Shown here: positions 53,941 to 64,000 of the stretch, one piece after another
Layout of the letters: each line of letters starts with the position of its first letter
How positions within the stretch are numbered: the first letter of the stretch is position 1
DNA from: Entophlyctis helioformis
Lineage: Eukaryota; Chytridiomycota; Chytridiomycetes; Chytridiales; Chytriomycetaceae
Length of the DNA: 64,000 nucleotides
Assembly: GCA_025526915.1 (NCBI GenBank)
Contig: JAHLKH010000088.1
Span: 39,718 to 103,717 of the forward strand
Direction: 5' to 3'
The notes under the pieces: model-generated
Told to the model about the DNA's origin: nothing
Databases searched by the model: none
The model's input: only the letters and a program-made list of their open reading frames with translations
Made by a program: the position numbers and the translations under genes

Positions 53941-54378
53941 TTTCTGGTCTGTGTGGCATGCCATGGCCAAAGAGTCAGCAGGAACAGCACACGCATACAC
54001 ACCATGTGCGACCCACAAGTATGTGACTGTTGAGGCCGATCAGGATGACCCCAGATCCAGCCAATCGACGTCGGGAATGCCAAGATGGAATGCGGATCAC
54101 GTGGAAGACACGTGACTGGATGGCACGAAGCAGAGCCGTGACGCATACTCCCAGCGTGGCTTGAACCTGGCCGCCTGGCAAGTGCGGCAAGTTGAGCAGA
54201 GCCTGGATCTGGCATGCCACGATCATCTGGGCCACCAGCGAGTGCCGGCATCTCGCAAGGACCCGCTCAAGCCAGCCAGCCAGCGCCAGACTCTCAAGAT
54301 CGGCCAATCAGCGCCCGACTCTCAAGGGCAGTGGAATGAATGGAGCAGCGCAACATTTTGTTTTGCACAACAACAACA
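53941..54378. promoter_or_regulatory. Divergent promoter region, PCMT / RRP5
   Basis: 438 bp between the two ATGs. There is a short CAACAACAACAA tract just before the RRP5 start, and no other feature that I can support. Confidence 0.5.
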
Positions 54379-57300
54379 ATGCCCAAGTCGGCCACATCTG
54401 CGCCGAAGAAGCCGCACAAGGTCGCTGCTTCAACAGCGTCCACACCCGCGGCGCCTGCAAAGCCAGCCGCTGCGCACAAGGCACCTGCTGCTGCCGCCGC
54501 CGCTTCGGCTGCACCCGCTGCCTCTGCGCCAAAGGCTGCTGGCCATCAGGACTTTCCCCGTGGTGGTGCTTCCGAATTGACACCGCTCGAGTACCGCGAG
54601 ATCAGCGACAAGGTCAAGGAGGATGTCCTCTTTAGCGTATGTCGTCCTCTTCGCAGTCCTCGTGATCGCTGCATGGCTTGCTGTGGATCGCTGCCGTCCT
54701 TGGCCGTCTCTGCTCCGCCCTGTCAGTTTGCATGCTGCTGGCTTGCATGTGCGACCAACCGGCTGACGCTCTTGGCAACATTCGTCGGTCCAAAAAAAAA
54801 AATAATCAAACCCAGGAGGCTGCCGCCGCCGAAACGGCTGCTGCCACTGCTGCTGCTGCTGCCGCCGACGACTCGAGCGCCAACAAGAAAAAGTCCAAGA
54901 AGCGTGCCGCTGCCGCTGCCGCAGAGGAGGCCGCAGAGGCATCCAAGAAGTCCAAGCTCGACAAGCCCGCCATGATCACTCTGCTGAACCACAAGGTACG
55001 CACAGAGCGCACCAGTGCATCGATGGCTCTGATCTGCGCTGACCGTCTGCATTGGACTCGACCGGCATGCATCGGTGTGCGCAGCGTCTCAATGTCGGCA
55101 TGTCGCTCATTGGTGTCATCAAGGAGATCAACCAGCTGGACATGGTCGTCTCGCTGCCCAACCAGCTCACCGGATTCGTCTCCATCACGGAGATCTCGGA
55201 CCACATCTCACAGCTCGTCGAGCTTGCCGTCGCCGATGACGACGAGGACGACGCCGAGAACGCCAAGACAACAGACGTTGACGATGCCCTGCCGTCGCTC
55301 GACAAGTACTTTTCCATTGGCCAGCCGGTGCTCTGCCGCATCCTGTCGTTGGAAACAACAACAACCCCCGAGAAGGGCCCCGAGACCAAGAAGAAGCGCA
55401 TCGATCTGTCGCTCAAGCCCGAGCAGATCAACGCCGAGCTCAACGCCAGCGACCTTGCGCCCGGCATGATCGTGCCCGCAACCGTCTCCAGTCGCGAAGA
55501 CCACGGCTACATTGTCTCCATCGGCATCGGGTCCGTGTCTGGGTTCCTGCGCAACGACCAGGTCGGACCGTACCTTGCCGCCCAGGGAATCTCTGAGCTT
55601 GCGATCGGCTCTGTTGTCGCCTGCTCGGTCTTGAACGTCGACGCGAGCGGCCGCACTGTCGCTCTCTCGATCGATCCCAAGCGCATCGCATCGGCCACCA
55701 TGACGGCTCGCGACGACGTGCAGCTGTCCCACATCCGTCCTGGCTGTCTCGTGACGGCCAAGGTCGACGAGATCATGTCCAATGGCATCTCTGCGTCCAT
55801 TTTCAAGTTCTTCAAGGCCCACGCCGACTGGTTCCACCTGTCCGACTCCCCAATTGCAGACACGGACCAGATCGGCACGCTCTTCAAGGAAGGCCAGAAG
55901 ATCAAGGCACGCGTGCTCTACGTCGACCTCAAGAAAAAGGTCATCAGCCTGACGCTGCTGCCCAACCTCATCGCCTGGTCCAACACCTCCTTTGACGGCC
56001 TCGAGATTGGCGCCATGGCGGACGACGTCTCCATTATCCGCGTCGATCCTGGCGTTGGTGTTCTTGCCAAGTTCCCCGGCGACCGTCTCAGCTACGTGCA
56101 CATTTCGCGCATGGCCGATACCCATCTCACCAAGATCGACAAGTCCTACCGCCCAGGCACCACCCACCGCGGCAGAATCATTGCTTTCGACTACTGCGAT
56201 GGCATTGCCGTGCTTTCCTTTGAGCCCAAGGTGCTCAACCAGCCGTTCCTGCGTCTCGCAGACATCAAGGCCGGCATGATCATCAAGGGCGAGATCCAGC
56301 GCCTCATCCCTGTCGGCGTGGTCGTCTCGGTCACGGACTCGATCCGCGGTCTCTGCCCCAAGCTGCACTTTTCAGACGCCACCATCAACAAGCCCGAGCG
56401 CATGTTCCGCGACGGCATCACGATGAAGTTCCAGGTCCTGTCGGTCGATGCCGCCAGCAAGCGTCTGATCTTGACCCACAAGCAGAGCCTCATGACCAGC
56501 AAGCTCGAGCCTCTGCTGTCGTACTCGTCGGCAGTCGTTGACCAGCTCACCATGGGCATCATCACGGCTGTCAAGTCGTTTGGCTGCATTGTCACTTTCT
56601 ACAACGAGGTTCGCGCCATCGTGCCTCTTTCCGAGCTTGGGTATGTGCCGCTGCCTGCGATCCCCTGTTGATCTCGCTTCACCGAATGTGCTAACATGCA
56701 TCTGCTCCCCAGTGAGACGTTTGTCCAGACGCCCTCGGATCTGTTCACGGTCGGCCAGGCCGTCAAGTGCCGCATCTTGTCAGTGGATCCCGCCAAAGAG
56801 AAGATGCGCGTCAGCTTCAAGCTCACTCCCACGGCCAAGCCTGCCAAGAATGCTGCTGCTGCCGCTGCCGCTATCAAGGCACCTGCCGTCGGAGAGATCC
56901 TCAACGGCACGGTTGTCTCCAAGACGACCGTGGGCGTGGTCGTCCAGGTCGATGGATTCGACAATATCACGATTGCAAAGGCTCACCTGAGCGACTTTCC
57001 TGCACACACGGACAAGCTGTTCGAGTCGCTCGACACGGGCGACAAGGTGTCCAACATCCTCGTTCTCAACGTCGATGCCCGCAAGAGAGTCACTGCCACC
57101 CTGAAGCAGTCGCTCGTTGCCCAGGTCCGTCGCGACAACGGCGTCCGCCAGTTCAAGGATCTGGCCGAGGGCGACATGATTGCCGGCTTCGTGCGCCACT
57201 CGACCGACAAGAGCTGCTTCGTCGAGTTCGCTGGCGGCCTCGTCGGTGTTGCGTCGCTGCACAACGTCTCGGACTCGTTTGTGTCCAACATCGCCGACCA

Positions 57301-60300
57301 CGTGCAGACGGGCCAGTCGGTCATTGCATTCATCAGCAAGCTCGAGTCCGACACGACGCGTATCTTTGTGTCGCTCAAGGCATCCAGCCTTTCCACGTCT
57401 GCCTCGCTCCGTACATTCGAGCTGGAGCGTCTCACCGCTCTGCTTGCCGAGCGCTCGTCGTTTGCCATCTCCAACATCCCCAAGTTTGTCAAGACGTACA
57501 CGCTCGGCCAGGTTGTGGAGGCGACTGTCGAAAAGAAGATCCCGTACGGCTACCTTGCCAAGATCGACGGCACAATGTCGGGCCTGATCTCCAACTCGAA
57601 GCGCGAGCTCAAGGTCAACGAAACCGTCAAGTGCACTGTCCTCGACTACGACCAAGAGACTCGCATTGTCGACCTCGCCATCGTCGATGCCAACGTGTCC
57701 TCCTCTGCCTCGTCGGCACTCAGGGAGCAGCTCAAGGCTGCCCAGGCTGCCCTCAAGTCGGACCAGAAGGTCGATGCCACTGTCGAGCTCATCAAGGACC
57801 AGTTTGCCATTGTGTCGCTGTCCAAGCTCAAGGGAGCCGTCGCGTTCTGTCTCGCTCGTGCTGTCAACTCGGTTGCCGGTCCCTTTGTGCGGTTCAAGGT
57901 CGGCGACCAGATCCAGGTCCAGCTCGGTGCCGTGCCTGCTTGGGCTGCCGAGCAGACGTCGCTCATGAGCCAGCGCATCCTTGCTACGCCTGTCAAGAGC
58001 GACGCGGTTGCACCCAAGTCGCTCGAGGCTAAGCGCGCCGTCACAAACGCCGTCGACCCGGCCATCAAGAGCATCGACGACGTCAAGATTGGCTACGTCA
58101 CCAAGGCCGTTGTCCGCTCGGTCAAGGAGACCCAGATCAACCTCCGTCTTGGCGACAACCTCAACGGACGCATCCATGCCACGGAGATCTACGACTCGCT
58201 GGACGACATTGCCGACCTCAAGCACCCGCTCCGCCAGTTCAAGAGTGGCGAGACGATTACCGGCAAGGTGTTTGGCTTCCACGACACCAAGACACACGCG
58301 TTCCTGCCCATCAGCCACCGCAACTCGACCAGCCAGACGTCGGTCGAGCTGACGCTCCGTCCCAGCGACCTTGCTCGCCCACAATACGAGCTGGTCGAGG
58401 ACCCTGCGCGTCGCCCCACGTTCGAGACGCTTGTCGTGGGCTCTGAGCGCATTGGCATTGTGCACCAGGTCGACGTTAGCCATCTGCGTGTCCAGATCTC
58501 GGTCAACCTCATTGGCGCCGTGTCTGCCTTTGATGCCTCGACCGATCCCAGCGTGTGTGCCGACCTGACCGCGCACTTTACTGTCGGCCAGGCCGTGCGC
58601 GCTTTTGTCATGGGCAAGAACACGGAGAAGAAGCAGATCGATCTGTCGCTCGTGACCGCCACTCCTCTTACCGCCTCTGCCCTCTCGGTCGGCCAGATTG
58701 TTGCTGGCCGTGTCTCCAAGATCGACGCTGCCAAGGGCATGGTCATCAACCTCAGCAAGCGTCTCACGGCCCGTGTGCATCTCACCGACCTTGAGGATGT
58801 CTTTACTGCCGACCCGACATCCAAGTATGTCGAAGGCCAGTTTGTCCGCGCCGTCATTGTGTCCCTCGATCCCGCCAACTCCCACATTGATTGCAGTCTC
58901 GCGCCGTCGGCGCTCAAGCAGGCCGCCGCGTCTGCTGGCGCTGACAGCAACGAGAACGATGATGGCGATGCGGACATGGTCGACGCAATGGCCGAGGACG
59001 ATGCTGCTGGCAAGGCCGCGTCTGCTTCGCTGCACCCGACCAGGCTCGAGGACATTACGCCTGGCCAGATTGTCGCTGGCTACGTGCACGCCATCACGGA
59101 AAAGGGCTGCTTCGTGTCCCTGCGTCGCAACATCTCTGCGCGTGTCAAGATCGCCGAGCTGTCCGACGCGTTCATCAAGGACTGGAAGGCAGCCTTCAAG
59201 TCGGGCCAGCTCGTCAAGGGCAAGGTCCTCTCGGTGGATCTCGCCAAGAAGCAGCTCGAGCTCACCCTCAAGCTGTCTGCGGTTGATCCCGAGGGTGCGC
59301 TTGCCAAGGCTGCCGGCCATGATGCGGACAAGGGTCTGCGCTTTGCGGACCTCAAGGTCGGCCTCAAGATCAAGGGCACCGTCAAGCGCATCGAGACCTA
59401 CGGCCTGTTCATCCAGCTGCAGAACAGCCACCTGACCGGTCTCTGCCACTCGTCCGAGGTATGTGGTGCTTTTGATGGATCTGATTGTGCGCTCAATGGC
59501 GGCTGACATACAAGTGCCTGCATAGGTGGCCGACAAGCCTGTCAAGGACCTCGAGCGTCTGTACTCTGTTGGCGACTCGGTCAAGGCCATCATCCTGCGT
59601 CTGAACACTGAAAAGAAGCGCATCTCGCTCGGCCTCAAGTCCAAGTACTTTGAGGACGCTGATGCCGAGGATGCCGACGACTCTGACGAAGACGAGGACA
59701 ACGATGAGGATGTCGTGATGGCGGCCGGCTCTGATGACGACGGCGAGGAAGACGGCGAGGATGACGACGAGGACGGTGACGAGATCGAGTTTGGCGCACC
59801 CGAGGGTCTCATGGACAATGACTCGGACGATGGCGAGGAGGAGGACGACGATGAGGAGGGCGACTTTGTCGAAATGGACGAGGACGAGGACGACGATGCC
59901 GAGGACGATGATGCCGAGGACGATGATGACGAGGACGATGATGACGAGGACGACGATGACGACGATATGCCTGCTGCTGCATCCAACGCACTGGCTACGC
60001 CGCTTGCCATCCAGGGCTTCTCATGGGACGCTGAAGGTGCCATCAAGGACAGCGATGCCGAGGACAATGACGACGACGACAACCAGGAGAGCGATGACTC
60101 GGACTCTGACCAGGACGACGCCAATGCTGGCAAGCGGAGCCGCCGTGCCAAGAAGCGCGCCAAGGCCGAGGAAGAGAAGCGCGTCGCGCAAGAGGAAATG
60201 GCGCTTGTGGATGGCGAGACCGCACCCGAGTCTGCCGACGACTTTGAGCGTCTCCTCCTTGGATCGCCCAACAACTCGTTCCTGTGGATCAAGTACATGG

Positions 60301-61194
60301 TGTTCCATTTGCAGATGGCCGAGGTCGAAAAGGCACGCCAGGTCGGCGACCGTGCACTCAAGACCATCAACTTCCGCGAGGAGCAGGAGCGTCTCAACGT
60401 CTGGATCGCCTACCTCAACCTCGAGAACACCTACGGCACTCCCGAGTCGCTCGCCAAGGTGTTTGAGCGCGCTGCGCAGATGAACGACGCCAAGACCATC
60501 CACCTCCGACTTGCGCAGATCTACGAGCGCACCGACAAGGAGGATGTGAGTATTGCCTTTGCATGTCCACTAGCATGCATGGCTGCGACTGCGCTCTTCT
60601 AACCACCGCGCGTTGTGTGTGTGCCGTCCGAGCAGGCATGCATCAAGCTGTTTACGGTCATGTGCAAGAAGTTCAAGGAGAGTGCACAGGTCTGGACGGG
60701 ATACGCACAGTTCCTGATGAGACGCGGCAAGCTCGATGCGGCCCGCCAGCTCCTCTCGCGCTGCCTAAAGAGTCTCCCCAAGCGCAAGCGTACGTGGGCT
60801 GGTTGTTTCGCCAGGGATGTCTCGGTCTTGGACCGCGCGCATGACTAACATGGCGGCTTTTCCCCTCCCGACAGACATTGACACGACAAGCAGCTTTGCG
60901 CAGATGGAGTTCAAGATGGGCGAGCCGGAACGTGGCCGCACGATTTTCGAAGGGCTCATGGCGACATGCCCCAAGCGTGCGGATCTGTGGTCCGTGTACA
61001 TTGACATGGAGATCCGCACCGGCGATGTCGCGGTCACACGACGCCTCTTTGAGCGCGTGCTGGAGCACAAGTGGTCCACAAAGAAGATGAAGTTCTTCTT
61101 CAAGCGGTTCCTGGATTACGAGAAGAAGCATGGCGACAGCAAGGGCGTCGAGCATGTCAAGGCGGCTGCCATGCGCTATGTCGAGTCGCTATAA
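54379..61194 (+). CDS. RRP5: rRNA biogenesis protein RRP5 (S1 repeats plus HAT repeats)
   Basis: Seven exons, 54379-54636, 54816-54995, 55085-56640, 56713-59458, 59526-60545, 60636-60789 and 60875-61194, give 2,077 residues. RRP5 is a nucleolar factor needed for processing of both 18S and 5.8S/25S rRNA precursors. The N-terminus is Ala/Lys/Pro-rich, with nuclear-localisation-like KKKSKK. From ~residue 150 to ~1,640 come about a dozen S1 RNA-binding domains, e.g. [60 protein letters not shown] and [21 protein letters not shown] very acidic linker (~1,650-1,790) follows. The C-terminus has HAT repeats: [60 protein letters not shown] and [20 protein letters not shown]. The C-terminal layout ([13 protein letters not shown] entry) is standard for RRP5/PDCD11. 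Confidence 0.96.
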
Positions 61195-63789
61195 TGCTAT
61201 TGAAGAGAAATGAACGGATGCAAGACAACCAACAAAGGTGTTTATAGATTCGATGCTTCGCAACCAACAAGATGGAGATCGGGCTCGAGAGCCAGTGCCA
61301 CTGCCCTCGGACGCAACCGCTTTTTTGTCGTTTTTGGTGTCGGGAAGACTCCATTATGGACGACTGAGACTGGCGGCTCAGACAGTGTGGGACTCTTCGT
61401 GTATCACCACGACATACCCACTGAGAAACCCCGGCTGCTCTGTGCATGCGCGATCGCCCACGCCCACCAGATCGTCGCATGTGCACATTTTGGTGGCCAC
61501 CATCCAACCCGCAGCAGCAGCAGCAGCATGAATGCCCTCAGATCCCCTCGAGCCAGCATCGCACATTGCATGCACAGCAAAACATGCAATCCTCTCCAGC
61601 ATCAGCTGACAATCAAGGAAGGCGAGAACAACACCTCATGGCAGCCAGAGGACGTGGACAGGATCAAGAGACGCGCGCACACAGGCATTCCCACCAGAAA
61701 GCAGACCCACAAGACCAACCAGCTGCAGAGCATGCTGAGCCGTCTCATTCAAAACCGCTACAGCCACCCCCAACAGACCGGCTCTGCATGCTATGAGCAG
61801 CCAGTGTGAGTCTGCATGCTTGCCAACACCAGCCGATGCACGTCACGTCTCGTCCCTCCACGCCTCGGCCACATCACGCCATGTCGTCTCACCAACCTGG
61901 TGATCGTCTTCTGTGCTGCATTGCCCACAGTCGCCAGCATCCCAAACCGTCAATTCCAAGAGATGCACACGGAAGCAGAGACAGGCATCAAGCCAAGCAG
62001 ACAGGCATGCAGACAAGCAAAGGGTAAAGGCGAAAGCACCAACAGAAAGTGAACAGTCTTACAGATATCCCAAAGACAGCGTGCAGCTGAGCAACATGAC
62101 CAAGCTCGGTCAAATGGCAACGTGTCAGTCGAATCTGTCCATGTTGGAAGCATTCAGGACGTACCAGATGGATGTGTTTGTTTGCTTGCTTGACTTGGCG
62201 ACAGAGGTCAGTGCGTCTGGTCCATGCACACAAGAGAGACACCGGTGCTGAAGTACCCATGGCTGTGCACACTCTCAGTATTGAACCATACATGCTCCAA
62301 CACGCTCACCACGATCAATGGTCAGTCCGAGTACAACAATAGCAAGCAGGGCACAGCCCGTTGCGGCACGCACCATTATGCCCTGTGATCTGCAAGTCGT
62401 TGAATGCCAACGAATGGCTGCCTCCCCACCTCCCACTTGCCATTCGCCGCCATCAGATCGTTCTTTGACCGCCGTGCGACTTGATCTTCCTGCTTCCTGA
62501 CCACTTGCATTCAATCGCCTACTGCTTGCTCTTCACCTCACACTTGTCGTCTTGCGTCGCCTCTATCTTGTCCGTGCTTGCCTGCTTGCTTGCACTGCTT
62601 GCTTGACATTGCCTTTCGTCTTGGATCCGTTCATTGACTTGCTCTTGCAGTTCACCGTCTGGTTCTCAATCCTCTCTCACTCACTCACAATGCACTTGAT
62701 CGTCCATCGGATGCAGAGGCGGTCACAAGTGTCAGCGTGAGCAAGCAGAACGAGACCACAGGCGATGCATGCGAGTGTGCAGCATTGCCTTCTCACTCAG
62801 CCATCCATCCATCCACGAGATGCTTCTGCAAGCAGCCAGCCGCGTGCCAGTTGGTCGTGAGAGTCAGCGTCCAACAGACAGACAGCAGACAGACGGCTTG
62901 CCAAGCATGCAGCCACATCCACCAGCCTACTCCTGATCGAGTGCAGGCACTGGCACTCACGCCAGCCCTCACACTCGACGCTCGCCTCCAAGCGCCACCA
63001 GCCGATCTTGCCCCTTGACCGACGAAACGGCTTCACGCGACACTGTTCATCTGCTGGCGCTGCCTTGAGCTTGTTGGATCCTGCGCCAGGTGTTCGCTTC
63101 GCCTTGGCTCTGCAGCTGCTGTGCATGTGGGCAGGCGGCCAGGCTGTCAGCCGCCATACAGACTCGCAGCAACAGGCCGTGCCAGCCGCTTGCCCCTTGC
63201 CCGTTCATGCTGCGCCGATGCTCCTCTTGCAGCCCAGTCGTCGACCTCTCACGACAGCCCGCCCCACACAGCAGCTGCCACACTCAGCAACCAAGACCCA
63301 TGCAGTGCCATCTGCTGCACACTCCAGAAGCCCGCCAACCAACCAGCCAGTCAGCCGGTTAGCCAGTCAGTCAAGCAAGCAAGCAAGCCAAGGCACCGCC
63401 AGCCGCCGTCGCTGTGCAGCCGCTGTTCCTCTTGGCGACCCACGGCCCTGCGGTGTCTGTCGAGGCGGTCGTGCCCTCGCTGTGCTGCTCGCAGACACCG
63501 CAGACACCGCAGCGTCATCAAGCGTGCCTGTGTCGACCGCCTGCAGAGCATCCATGGCTGCCGGCTTGGACCCACGAGTCTGCCTGCGGATCGGCGTGCG
63601 GCTTGCCGATGGATGCTGCGTGGGATGCGCCGTCGAGTCGAGCAGCCAAGAGGGCGGATTCGGTTGCATGGAACGAGGAAGAGGCGTCGGTCAGTCATGG
63701 CAGGGGAGGCTTGGCCAGCCACATCAGCGCCACAAGCAGAGTGTCTCCATCATCACATCGTCGCATCGTGGCTGCCGGTAGATGCTGCC
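61195..63789. other. 2.6-kb stretch without a supportable gene
   Basis: After the RRP5 stop the codon character disappears. Several frames stay open for 60-200 codons on both strands, but they encode Ser/His/Gln-rich sequence with no recognisable motif and no good splice signals. The stretch 62500-62650 is pyrimidine-rich (ttgcttgcttg-type repeats) and 63360-63395 has agtcagtcaagcaagcaagc-type repeats. The second half could be promoter and 5' leader of a gene starting near 63790. Confidence 0.5.
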
Positions 63790-64000
63790 ATGGCCACGCA
63801 CACGTCATCGCCGCTGCCGCGCCATCTCCACGTCGCGACCGCGTCACTGGAAGCGAGCGGATCCAACGCGACTCACGGCTGGCGACTGCGCGAGCCGTCT
63901 GCAGGCACGCACTCGCTGGAAACGCTGCTGCCGTGCTGCGATAGGCGGCATGCCAGCCACGGCAAGTCGGCCATGCAGACGGACGGCGTGCGGCACGCAG
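63790..64000 (+). CDS. Possible start of a gene running off the window
   Basis: An ATG at 63790 (context gctgccATGG, close to a good initiation context) opens a frame that stays open to the end of the window (70 codons). It starts MATHTSSPLPRHLHVATASL and has the GC-rich third positions seen in genes of this window. No family is recognisable from this short piece, and chance cannot be excluded. Confidence 0.3.
   Translation, partial: MATHTSSPLPRHLHVATASLEASGSNATHGWRLREPSAGTHSLETLLPCCDRRHASHGKSAMQTDGVRHA

Noticed and set aside
56780..60397. A 1,205-codon open frame antisense to RRP5
   Set aside because: It is the mirror of strongly biased RRP5 codons (GC-rich third positions), its acidic linker becomes a long Ser run, and it shows no motif of its own.
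61210..61809. A 199-codon plus-strand frame after RRP5
   Set aside because: No motif, mixed codon use, and overlapping frames of similar length on the other strand; it probably contains the RRP5 3' UTR.

Overview
This is a nuclear window from a GC-rich eukaryote, most likely an early-diverging (zoosporic, chytrid-like) fungus. The evidence is numerous short GT-AG introns (mostly 60-150 nt), very compact intergenic spaces, and fungal-type proteins: an Adp1-type ABCG transporter with an EGF-like ectodomain, a CAP59-family glycosyltransferase, an ACAT/ARE-type sterol acyltransferase and RRP5. The exact lineage is inference. Gene models below were spliced by hand; 18 spliced models were checked for reading-frame continuity across exon joins.

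Layout. 1-734: 3' end of an oligopeptidase B-like S9 peptidase. 969-2222 (-): unrecognised Gln-rich protein. 2413-5652 (+): YANK/STK32-type AGC kinase. 6120-8082 (+): CAP59-type glycosyltransferase. 8125-11379 (+), 15055-17698 (-) and 17731-19677 (-): three mitochondrial PPR-type proteins, with a C2H2 zinc-finger factor (11478-14679, -) among them. 19721-28911 (+): a ~2,992-residue ankyrin/coiled-coil protein with a tandem 81-residue repeat. 28958-33807 (+): ABCG transporter. 34602-36754 (-): fumarase, divergent from DPH5 (37249-38551, +). 38687-41531 (-): sterol O-acyltransferase. 41671-43687 (-): a cyclic-nucleotide-binding-like domain fused to a D-lactate dehydrogenase. 44300-46133 (+): ZPR1. 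46370-47369 (+): mitochondrial [2Fe-2S] ferredoxin. 47691-48920 (-): mitochondrial EF-Ts. 48989-51761 (-): Ser/Asn-rich protein. 51916-52757 (+): CIA2/MIP18. 52910-53940 (-): protein-L-isoaspartate methyltransferase. 54379-61194 (+): RRP5. From 61195 to the end only a possible gene start (63790) is visible.

Themes. Mitochondrial expression and metabolism recur (three PPR proteins, EF-Ts, ferredoxin, fumarase), as do Fe-S biology (ferredoxin, CIA2) and translation/ribosome biogenesis (RRP5, DPH5, ZPR1). These are probably chance neighbours in a dense genome rather than a functional cluster.

Most notable: the CNB-D-LDH fusion on one uninterrupted exon; an apparently raised share of GC-AG introns (5 of about 74); and single-base frameshifts at short homopolymers in conserved genes (fumarase, ZPR1, the Ser-rich gene twice), which look like consensus errors rather than pseudogenes.
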